From assembly GCF_900091955.1 (NCBI RefSeq), contig NZ_FMDF01000144.1, forward strand, positions 1-64,000: 64,000 bases of DNA, written 5' to 3'. The stretch comes from Streptomyces sp. Ncost-T10-10d (GTDB taxonomy: Bacteria; Actinomycetota; Actinomycetes; Streptomycetales; Streptomycetaceae). The notes beneath the pieces were generated by a model. The model was not told the origin of the DNA. It did not search any database and saw nothing but the letters and a program-made list of their open reading frames with translations. The position numbers and the translations under genes were made by a program. Shown here piece by piece: positions 17,365 to 24,026 of the stretch. The stretch's first letter is position 1; each line of letters opens with the position of its first letter.

Positions 17365-17398
17365 CCGCGGGGCCGGCCCGTTCGGACCGGCCCCGCGG
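17365..17398. terminator. terminator hairpin
   Basis: A 16-bp stem with one mismatch (17365-17380 and 17383-17398) lies 80 bp beyond the stop of the 87-aa gene and in front of the small Cys-rich gene. Confidence 0.7.
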
Positions 17399-17478
17399 AA
17401 GGGGTACTGACTATGGGTACTGATTGCTGCTGGGCAGAGCGGCTGCCCGGCAGCGGGTGCTGCTGGTGTTCGGCCTGA

Positions 17479-17742
17479 CTAGTGCATGACTGCCATGGCC
17501 AGCGCACGGCGGGCGCGCATCGAGGCGCGCTCGGCCCGGCGCTGCATCCGGCGCGCGGCGACCAGGCGCACGGCCTGGCGTTGCGCGTCGGCTTCCCTCA
17601 GGCGGTCGTGCATATGAGCACGAGCCAGGGCTTCTGGGATGAGTTGCATCTCGCGGGTCCTGTTCTGACGCGAGTCGTTCGCGCCGATGATCGTGACGTT
17701 CGGTGTTGCGGAGCCGACGGGCTCATTCGTGGGGACGGACAT
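17479..17742 (-). CDS. small basic hypothetical protein downstream of wblC
   Basis: 87 aa from ATG 17742 (MSVPTNEPVG); ATGs at 17802 and 17649 are in frame and also possible, and none has a clear ribosome site. The C-terminal half is strongly helical and basic, with many Arg and Ala (RRMQRRAERASMRARRALA), and could bind nucleic acid or ribosomes. I recognise no family. It lies 92 bp after wblC in the same direction and probably shares its transcript, followed by a terminator. Confidence 0.6.
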   Translation of the reverse strand: MSVPTNEPVGSATPNVTIIGANDSRQNRTREMQLIPEALARAHMHDRLREADAQRQAVRLVAARRMQRRAERASMRARRALAMAVMH

Positions 17743-17834
17743 TGGTGCCTGATTTCGGGGATCGTGGGTGTGGGGGCGGTCGATGGTTCCGATGCGCTTC
17801 ATGGGCTTGGGGGCCGTGACCCCCAGTCCGGCGG

Positions 17835-18203
17835 TCACGCCGCGACCGGGTTCTTGCGCGGACGGCCACGCGGCCGCTTGCGAGCAACGACAACGCCCTG
17901 GATGAAGAGCTCGCCACCCCAGACGCCCCACGGCTCGCGACGCTCCTTGGCGCCGGCGAGGCAGGCCTCGACGAGCGGGCAGGTGCGGCAGAGGGACTTG
18001 GCGTACTCGACGTCGGCCGGCGACTCGGCGAAGAAGACCTCCGGGTCGTAGGAGCGGCAGGGGACGGGCACGCCGAGGTTCTCGATGGCGTCGTCGAGCG
18101 CGGTCAGCGCGGTGAGGGGGATCAAGGTGGAGTCCTCCGTGAGGCCGGGCGGCGGGATCATTTCGGAAGGCGGTACGGACGGGGCGTGCGCTTCGAGTTG
18201 CAC
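17835..18203 (-). CDS. wblC: WblC/WhiB7-type transcriptional regulator
   Basis: GTG at 18203 gives 122 aa. Four cysteines, C49, C72, C75 and C81, bind the [4Fe-4S] cluster of WhiB-like proteins. GVWGG is at residues 93-97. A basic C-terminal AT-hook, RGRPRK at 112-117, distinguishes WblC/WhiB7 from other Wbl proteins. Members of this family act with the principal sigma factor and switch on intrinsic resistance genes when translation-targeting antibiotics are present. The frame is open upstream to 18317, but homologues begin at QLEAHAP. The roughly 620-nt leader carries a promoter, an ORF and an attenuator (separate entries). Confidence 0.95.
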   Translation of the reverse strand: MQLEAHAPSVPPSEMIPPPGLTEDSTLIPLTALTALDDAIENLGVPVPCRSYDPEVFFAESPADVEYAKSLCRTCPLVEACLAGAKERREPWGVWGGELFIQGVVVARKRPRGRPRKNPVAA

Positions 18204-18307
18204 GGTGGGTGGTGTCCTCGTCTGGTCGTTCCGACCTGTTGGCCGGGGGGCGGCTGGTACCGGGTGTTGCATGTCCCGAGGCTCCTTCGCGCTGTCTCGT
18301 CCGTTTG

Positions 18308-18352
18308 GACAAAACAAAAGGGCCGCGGATCCCGAGTGGGGTTCCGCGGCCC
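18308..18352 (-). terminator. intrinsic attenuator in the wblC leader
   Basis: On the minus strand the stem GGGCCGCGGA (18352-18343) pairs with TCCGCGGCCC (18329-18320), extended by further G-C pairs around a short loop, and is followed at once by TTTTGTTTTGT (18319-18309). A U-rich tract is rare in Streptomyces and marks a true intrinsic terminator. It ends about 105 nt before the wblC start and 25 nt after the leader ORF stop, the layout expected for conditional termination. Confidence 0.88.
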
Positions 18353-18363
18353 TGAAGGCGCCG

Positions 18364-18382
18364 GCCTGATTCTGAATCAGGC
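18364..18382 (-). other. leader hairpin overlapping the upstream-ORF stop
   Basis: GCCTGATT-CAG-AATCAGGC is a perfect 8-bp hairpin (9 bp with a one-base loop) that covers the TGA of the leader ORF at 18377-18379. A second small hairpin, CTGGA-GTGA-TCCAG, lies at 18382-18395 inside the ORF end. A ribosome paused near the ORF end would mask these, so they are candidates for the switch that controls the attenuator. Confidence 0.55.
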
Positions 18383-18709
18383 TGGATCACTCCAGGGTTC
18401 AGGCCCACGGAAGGCCCACATCGTGTGGTGCATCGTCTGCTTCTTGGCGCCGGATTCCGCTCCTGCACCGACGGCCGCAAAGGCATAGGCCTGGGCCTGT
18501 CCCTTCGCTACTGCTGCTGCCGGTGCCTGGGTCGGTCGCTCATTGCGCTCCCGCACGGGGAGGTTCGACAGGGACAGCGGGCTGACGGCGGAAATGCCGG
18601 ACAGACCGGTGCCACGCAGCGAGAACTCCGAAGAGCAGGCGAGGCCGAGCGAGCAGGCGGAGACGACCGAGAGATCGGTCATTTTGTTGGTCTCGATGAT
18701 GCTGATCAC
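18377..18709 (-). CDS. leader ORF of wblC (110 aa)
   Basis: GTG at 18709 follows a perfect AGGAGG with 8 nt spacing. Third codon positions are clearly G/C-biased, so it looks translated. The product has a Ser/Cys-rich first half (SVVSACSLGLACSSEFSLRG), a Pro/Ala/Gln middle and the end MWAFRGPEPWSDPA. It stops 25 nt before the attenuator. Shorter in-frame starts (ATG at 18682; ATGs shortly before WAFRG) could define a small upstream ORF instead. I recognise no protein family. Most likely its translation senses ribosome-targeting drugs; a secreted or modified peptide is less likely. Confidence 0.55.
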   Translation of the reverse strand: MISIIETNKMTDLSVVSACSLGLACSSEFSLRGTGLSGISAVSPLSLSNLPVRERNERPTQAPAAAVAKGQAQAYAFAAVGAGAESGAKKQTMHHTMWAFRGPEPWSDPA

Positions 18710-18821
18710 TTCAATCGCCTCCTCTCGGCGTCTCGGGGGGACCGGCGGGCCGGTCCTGCGTATTCGGATAAGTACAGCACAGGACCCGGGCTTCAGAGAA
18801 GCCGCTGTTCCCGTGGTTAAG

Positions 18822-18875
18822 AACCTATGGTGATGACTGGGGCGGGCGCAAACTATTTTTTCGACGAGTTTTTCT
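18822..18875 (-). promoter_or_regulatory. predicted wblC promoter with AT-rich upstream element
   Basis: On the minus strand TTGCGC (18850-18845) and TAGGTT (18827-18822) are 17 nt apart, a plausible HrdB-type promoter. The 25 bp directly upstream of the -35 (18851-18875) are very AT-rich for this genome (GAGAAAAACTCG, GAAAAAATAG). WhiB7-family proteins bind an AT-rich block immediately upstream of the -35 through their AT-hook, so this fits an autoregulated wblC promoter. It overlaps the 3' end of uvrD2. Confidence 0.6.
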
Positions 18876-21067
18876 CACACCTCGTCAACGGCGTCCCCAA
18901 GACCTTCTTCTGGCGTCTCACCTGCGCAAATGGCAAGGACCGCGGTCCCGAACCGGTCCAGCTTCCGCGCGCCGACCCCGGAGATCCCGGCCAGTTCGCC
19001 CGCGCTGCCCGGCACCGCCTCGGCGATCGCCATCAGCGTCTTGTCCGTGAACACGCAGAACGCGGGCTGGCCGATCTCCTTCGCCCGGACCGCCCGCCAG
19101 TCGCGGAGCCGCTCGTACAACGCCTCGTCCATGTCTGAGGGGCAGTCGTCGCAGCGCATCAGCTTCATCTCGCCCGCATCGGTGAGGGTCTTGCCGCAGA
19201 CCCGGCACCGGGCAGGGCCGCGGCGGCCACGTTTGGCGACCGGCCCGGGGCCCCGTTCGATCCCGCCGCCTCCGGCCGCGCCGCGCGTGCCGAGGGCCAC
19301 CGAGCCGGGGCGCAGTCCGTTCAGGAACCGGCTCGGGCGCCGTCCGGCGCGGCCGCCGGGCGAGCGGGAGAGCGACCATGACAACGAGAGATGGAAGCGC
19401 GCCCGGGTGACGCCGACGTACAGCAGCCGACGCTCCTCCTCGATCTGCTCGTCGGTCTTGGCGTAGGTGATCGGCATCATGCCCTCGTTCAGCCCGACCA
19501 GGAACACGGCGTCCCACTCCAGGCCCTTCGCCGAGTGCAGCGAGGCGAGTGTGACTCCCTGGACCGTGGGGGCGTGCTGAGCGGCTGCGCGCTCGTCGAG
19601 CTCCGCCACCAGATCGGAGAGCGTCGCCCCCGGCTTGGCCTGCTCGAAATCCTCGGCGAGCCGGACCAGTGCGGCCAGGGACTCCCAGCGGTCGCGCACC
19701 GCGCCTGAGCCTGCGGGCGGTTCCGTGGTCCACCCCTTGGTGGAGAGCACCGCGCGCACCTCCGCCGGCAGCCCCTCCGCGTCGTCGAGCAGGGAGTCGT
19801 TGCCCCCCGCGCGGGCAGCGCCGCGCAGGGCGATGCCCGCCTCCCTTACCTCCGCGCGTTCGAAGAAGCGCTCCGCGCCCCGCAGCTGGTACGGCACGCC
19901 CGCGTCGGCCAGGGCCTGCTCGTAGACCTCGGACTGGGAGTTGACCCGGTAGAGCACGGCGATCTCGCCGGCCGGGACGCCCGCGGCGATCAGATCGCGG
20001 ATGCGGCGAGCGGTGCCTTCGGCCTCCGCAGGCTCGTCCGCGTACTCCGCATGGACGGGATCGGGGCCGGGCTCGCGCTGCGAGACCAGTTCGAGTCGGT
20101 GCTCGGCGGCGCGGCCGCGGGCCTGGCCGAGCAGCCCGTTGGCCAGATGGACGACCTGGGGGGTGGAACGGTAGTCCCGGACCAGCTTGACCACTGTCGC
20201 GTTGGGGTGGCGGGTGCGGAAGTTCAGCAGGTGGTCGGGGGTGGCTCCGGTGAAGGAGTAGATCGTCTGGCTGGCGTCACCGACGACGCACAGGGTGTCC
20301 CTGTCGCCGAGCCAGAGGTCGAGCAGCCGCTGCTGGAGCGGGCTGACGTCCTGGTACTCGTCGACGACGAAGTGCTGGTACTGGCGGCGGACGTGGTCGG
20401 CGATGTCGTGACGGTCCTGAAGGATGGCGACGGTGAGAAGCAGCACATCCTCGAAGTCGATCACCGAACGGTCGCGCTTCAGCTGCTCGTACATCGCATA
20501 GATCTGGGAGATCTCGGCCGGATCGCGCGGGGCGTCCCGTTGGGTCTTGGCGACCACGGCCGGATAGTCGGCGGGCACGGTCTGGGTGACCTTGGACCAT
20601 TCGATCTCGCTGGTGACGTCGCGCAGCTCGTTGCGGTCGAGCCGGATGCGGCAGCGGGCCGCGGCCTCGGAGACCAACTGGACCTTGCGCTCCAGCAGCC
20701 GGGGCAGGTCACCGCCGACCGCTTTCGGCCAGAAGTACTGGAGCTGGCGCAGGGCGGCGGAGTGGAACGTCCGCGCCTGCACCCCGCCCGCGCCGAGCTG
20801 GCGCAGCCGTCCCCGCATCTCGCCCGCGGCCCGGTTGGTGAACGTGACGGCAAGCACACTGGCCGGCTGGAGTATCCCCGCGCGCACCCCGTAGGCGATG
20901 CGATGTGTGATCGCACGCGTCTTGCCCGTACCGGCTCCGGCCAGCACACACACCGGGCCGTGCAGGGCCATGGCGACCTCGCGCTGCTCGGGATCCAGGC
21001 CGTCGAGCACGGCGTCGGCCGACTCGGGAGCCTGTGGGAAAAGGGAGGAATGCGTTGCTGCTGTCAC
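18875..21067 (-). CDS. uvrD2: UvrD2-type ATP-dependent DNA helicase with HRDC domain
   Basis: GTG at 21067 gives 730 aa. The SF1A motor has Walker A GAGTGKT at about residue 42, VDEYQD (Walker B), GDASQTIYSFTGA and, in the second RecA lobe, SAKGLEWDAVF and GVTRAR. After the motor come a basic Gly-rich linker, a tetracysteine module (CRVCG, then CDDC) and a C-terminal HRDC domain ending GVGARKLDRFG. This motor-tetracysteine-HRDC order is that of mycobacterial UvrD2, a 3'-5' helicase. TTGTCCACA, a match to the Streptomyces DnaA box, lies at 21107-21115 just upstream; it is probably incidental. Confidence 0.93.
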   Translation of the reverse strand: MTAATHSSLFPQAPESADAVLDGLDPEQREVAMALHGPVCVLAGAGTGKTRAITHRIAYGVRAGILQPASVLAVTFTNRAAGEMRGRLRQLGAGGVQARTFHSAALRQLQYFWPKAVGGDLPRLLERKVQLVSEAAARCRIRLDRNELRDVTSEIEWSKVTQTVPADYPAVVAKTQRDAPRDPAEISQIYAMYEQLKRDRSVIDFEDVLLLTVAILQDRHDIADHVRRQYQHFVVDEYQDVSPLQQRLLDLWLGDRDTLCVVGDASQTIYSFTGATPDHLLNFRTRHPNATVVKLVRDYRSTPQVVHLANGLLGQARGRAAEHRLELVSQREPGPDPVHAEYADEPAEAEGTARRIRDLIAAGVPAGEIAVLYRVNSQSEVYEQALADAGVPYQLRGAERFFERAEVREAGIALRGAARAGGNDSLLDDAEGLPAEVRAVLSTKGWTTEPPAGSGAVRDRWESLAALVRLAEDFEQAKPGATLSDLVAELDERAAAQHAPTVQGVTLASLHSAKGLEWDAVFLVGLNEGMMPITYAKTDEQIEEERRLLYVGVTRARFHLSLSWSLSRSPGGRAGRRPSRFLNGLRPGSVALGTRGAAGGGGIERGPGPVAKRGRRGPARCRVCGKTLTDAGEMKLMRCDDCPSDMDEALYERLRDWRAVRAKEIGQPAFCVFTDKTLMAIAEAVPGSAGELAGISGVGARKLDRFGTAVLAICAGETPEEGLGDAVDEV

Positions 21068-21285
21068 CCCGCCATGCTGCCAGGTCGGAAGAGGCGGGCG
21101 CGGAGGTTGTCCACAGGGGGGCCGCATCTGTCGTACTAATGCGGGGGTGGCGGCGGGAATGGTGATCAGCTCGCGTACGTTCCCTTTCCGTGCGGCGACG
21201 CACTTTCCAGCTTCTCCGCGTGCCGGATGAGACGGATGAGACAGAAGAGTCTGACAAGACTGACGAGACAGAGGAGCGCGAAGAC

Positions 21286-21540
21286 ATGTCGGGCACTGTG
21301 ACGATGTACAGCACCACGTGGTGCGGCTACTGCCGTCGGCTCAAGAGCCAGATGGACCGTGAAGGCATCGCGTACAACGAGATCAACATCGAGCAGGACC
21401 CGGACTCCGCGGCCTTCGTCGAGAAGGCCAACGGGGGCAATCAGACCGTTCCCACCGTCCTGGTGGTCGGCTCCACGGGTGTCGAGGCCGTCATGACGAA
21501 CCCGTCCCTGGCCCAGGTGAAGCAGGCGCTCGCCGCCTGA
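21286..21540 (+). CDS. mycoredoxin (Mrx1-like glutaredoxin)
   Basis: 84 aa from ATG 21286 with GAGGAG 9 nt upstream. The thioredoxin fold carries the active site WCGYC at residues 12-16 and the cis-Pro region TVPTVLV. The CGYC form is typical of mycoredoxin-1, which reduces mycothiol-protein mixed disulfides in actinobacteria. The preceding 60 bp hold an open frame of GAC/GAG-type repeats (DETDETEESDKTDET if read), probably untranslated. It is divergent from uvrD2. Confidence 0.92.
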   Translation: MSGTVTMYSTTWCGYCRRLKSQMDREGIAYNEINIEQDPDSAAFVEKANGGNQTVPTVLVVGSTGVEAVMTNPSLAQVKQALAA

Positions 21541-21564
21541 TCCCGTCGCTCCCGCAGCACAGTC

Positions 21565-21597
21565 ACGCCCCCTCCGGTCGAACACCGGAGGGGGCGT
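21565..21597. terminator. bidirectional terminator
   Basis: A perfect 14-bp stem (21565-21578 and 21584-21597) with loop CGAAC lies between the convergent mycoredoxin and nudC genes. Confidence 0.8.
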
Positions 21598-21639
21598 TCC
21601 TGTACGCGTCCGGGGGCGCGGCAGCCCGTCCGCCGTGCG

Positions 21640-22587
21640 TCAGCCGACGGTTCCCGGTCTCGGGAGCGGCTTGCCGTACCAGAGTTCGATCAGACGGGCC
21701 GCGATCGAGATGCCGAACGGGGGCATGATCTCGCCCGACTCGAAGGCCGCCGTCAGGTCCTCGCGGGAGAACCAGCGGGCCTCCTCGATCTCCTCACCGT
21801 CCACGTCGATCTCCGACGAGGTCGCCCGTGCCATGAAGCCCAGCATCAGGCTGGACGGGAACGGCCAGGGCTGGCTGGCGATGTACTCGACCTCGCCGAC
21901 CGTGACGCCCACCTCCTCGAACACCTCGCGGGCCACGGACTGCTCGATCGACTCCCCCGGCTCGACGAAGCCCGCGAGCGTCGAGAAGCGGCCTTCGGGC
22001 CAGTGCACCTGGCGGCCCAGCAGGGCGCGGTCCTGGTCGTCCGTCACCAGCATGATGACCGCGGGGTCGGTGCGGGGGTAGTGCTCGGCGCCGCAGGCCG
22101 GGCAGCGGCGGATGTGGCCGGCTGCCGCGATGACCGTGCGCTCGCCGCAACGCGAGCAGAAGCGGTGCAGGCGCTGCCAGTTCTCCAGGGCCACCGCGTG
22201 CACCATCAGGCCCGCGTCGCGGGGGCCGAGCAGCAGTCCGGCCTCGCGCAGGCCGGCCGGGCGGGCCGGCTGGTCCATGCGGCCGGGCAGGGAGTCCTTC
22301 TGGAGCGCGAAGTAGCTGACGCCGTCCTCGTCGGTGCCGAGGAAGTAGCGGTGGGTCTCGGTGACCGGGGCCTCGAACGCCGGGGTCATGACGATCTCCG
22401 TACCGCCGTCGGCCGTGTCGTCGATCAGCACCTGCCCGCCGGAGACGACGAACACACGGGTGGTCGGGTGGCTCCACGCGGCGGACAGCCAGGCCTCGTC
22501 GAGGCGGTGGTGCGCCGCGCGGTCGATGCCGCTGGGCGCCGTGAGACCGATGGGCCGGTCTGCGGTGGCGTTGTCGAAGGTGCTCAC
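21640..22587 (-). CDS. nudC: NADH pyrophosphatase / NAD-RNA decapping Nudix enzyme NudC
   Basis: 315 aa from GTG 22587, with AGGAAG upstream. The zinc ribbon is CSRCG and CPACG at about residues 140-160. The Nudix box is exact, starting GFVEPGES and ending REVFEEVG. SQPWPFP follows about 17 residues later and is the NudC specificity signature for NAD(H). The enzyme cleaves NADH to NMNH and AMP and removes NAD caps from RNA in other bacteria. It lies 44 bp downstream of the dipeptidase gene in the same direction. Confidence 0.93.
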   Translation of the reverse strand: MSTFDNATADRPIGLTAPSGIDRAAHHRLDEAWLSAAWSHPTTRVFVVSGGQVLIDDTADGGTEIVMTPAFEAPVTETHRYFLGTDEDGVSYFALQKDSLPGRMDQPARPAGLREAGLLLGPRDAGLMVHAVALENWQRLHRFCSRCGERTVIAAAGHIRRCPACGAEHYPRTDPAVIMLVTDDQDRALLGRQVHWPEGRFSTLAGFVEPGESIEQSVAREVFEEVGVTVGEVEYIASQPWPFPSSLMLGFMARATSSEIDVDGEEIEEARWFSREDLTAAFESGEIMPPFGISIAARLIELWYGKPLPRPGTVG

Positions 22588-22631
22588 AGGTGCTTCCTAC
22601 TCCCCCGGGACGGTTCGGGTGTTCAGAGGAT

Positions 22632-24026
22632 TCAGCGGAGTGCGGCGGCCAGCTCGCCCCAGAGGTGGGCGGCTGTCTCCACGCCCTTGAGCAGCAGGTC
22701 GAGTTCGACCTTCTCGTTGGGGGCGTGCCAACCGTCGGACGGTACGGAGATGCCCAGGAAGAGGACGGGTGCGCCGAGGACGTCCTGCAGGTCGGCGGCG
22801 GGTCCCGAGCCTCCTTCCCGGGTGAAGAGGATCTTCTGGCCGAAAGCCCGTCCCATGGCGCGGGCCACGGCCTGCAGAGCGGGGTGGTCCAGCGGGGTCA
22901 GGCAGGGGCGGGTGGCGGGGGCGAAGGTGATCCGGTGGCGGACACCGGCCGGGACCTGTGCCTCGGCCCAGGCCCTGACCACCTGTTGGATGTGGTCGGG
23001 GTCCTGGCCCGCGACCAGCCGGAAGCTGATCTTCACCAGGGCGGAGGACGGAATGATCGTCTTGCTTCCCGCGCCCTGGTAGCCGCCGCCGATGCCGTTG
23101 ACCTCAGCGGTGGGGCGGGCCCAGATGCGTTCCAGCGTGGAGTGGCCGGCCTCGCCCGACGCCGCTCGTGACTTGGCGGTACGCAGCCAGGTGGCCTCGT
23201 CGAAGGGCAGCTCGGCGAAGAGCGCGCGCTCGGTGTCGGTGAGTTCCGTCACCCCGTCGTAGAAACCGGGGATCGCGACCCGTCCGTCCACATCGTGCAG
23301 TGCGGCGACGAGCCGGGCCACGGCGGTCGCCGGGTTGGGGACCGCGCCGCCGAACGAGCCGGAGTGGATGTCCTGCTCGGGGCCGTACAGCTCGATCTCG
23401 CACTCGGCGAGGCCTCGCATACCGGTGCAGACCGTAGGGGTCGTCTCGTCCCACATGCCGGTGTCGGAGACGATCACGGCGTCTGCGGTGAGCCGGGCGG
23501 CCCGCTCCTCGACCAGGGCGCGGAAGTTCGGTGAACCGGACTCCTCCTCGCCCTCGATCAGCAGCTTGAGGTTGACGGCCGGGGTGGTACGGCCGGTGGT
23601 GGCGAGGTGGGCCCGGACGCCGAGGGTGTGGAAGAACACCTGCCCCTTGTCGTCGGCGGCGCCCCGCCCGTACATGCGGCCGTCGCGGATCACCGGCTCG
23701 AACGGGTCGGTGTCCCAGCCGTCCTCGCGGGCGGCGGGCTGCACGTCGTGGTGCCCGTAGACGAGGACGGTCGGGGCGTCCGGGTCGTCGGACGGCCACT
23801 CGGCGAAGACCGCGGGAGCACCGGGCGTCTCCCAGATCTCGGCGACCGGGAAGCCGGTCTCCACGAGCTTGGCGGACAGCCACTCGGCACTGCGTCGTAC
23901 GTCCCCGTCGTGGACCGGCTGGGCGGACACGGACGGGATGCGCAGCCAGTCGGCGAGGTCGTCGAGGAAGGCTGTGCGGTGCTGTTCGGTGTACGTACGG
24001 ACGGCGCTGTCCGGGGTGTCGCTCAT
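22632..24026 (-). CDS. M20 family dipeptidase/peptidase
   Basis: 464 aa from ATG 24026 (MSDTPDSAVRTYTEQH), with AAGG just upstream. Metal ligands of the M20/M28 di-zinc site are visible: the His of VYGHHDVQP, the Asp of GRGAADDKGQ, the catalytic Glu pair in EGEEESGSPN, and a late His in SDGWHAPNE. It belongs to the cytosolic dipeptidase group that hydrolyses di- and tripeptides. The helicase frame upstream runs into this gene without a stop, so it may also be made as the C-terminal part of a fusion. Confidence 0.9.
   Translation of the reverse strand: MSDTPDSAVRTYTEQHRTAFLDDLADWLRIPSVSAQPVHDGDVRRSAEWLSAKLVETGFPVAEIWETPGAPAVFAEWPSDDPDAPTVLVYGHHDVQPAAREDGWDTDPFEPVIRDGRMYGRGAADDKGQVFFHTLGVRAHLATTGRTTPAVNLKLLIEGEEESGSPNFRALVEERAARLTADAVIVSDTGMWDETTPTVCTGMRGLAECEIELYGPEQDIHSGSFGGAVPNPATAVARLVAALHDVDGRVAIPGFYDGVTELTDTERALFAELPFDEATWLRTAKSRAASGEAGHSTLERIWARPTAEVNGIGGGYQGAGSKTIIPSSALVKISFRLVAGQDPDHIQQVVRAWAEAQVPAGVRHRITFAPATRPCLTPLDHPALQAVARAMGRAFGQKILFTREGGSGPAADLQDVLGAPVLFLGISVPSDGWHAPNEKVELDLLLKGVETAAHLWGELAAALR

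Noticed and set aside
18377..18709. Leader ORF as a lanthipeptide or other RiPP precursor
   Set aside because: It is Ser/Cys-rich, but no modification enzyme is adjacent, and its position in front of the wblC attenuator explains it better.
21107..21115. TTGTCCACA, with a second copy in reverse at 14277-14285, as DnaA boxes or an origin
   Set aside because: Only two isolated 9-mers 7 kb apart, with no dnaA/dnaN genes or clustering. Single boxes occur by chance or as dispersed sites.
21210..21285. N-terminal extension of mycoredoxin with acidic DETDET repeats
   Set aside because: The glutaredoxin fold starts at ATG 21286 with its own GAGGAG; homologues start there.
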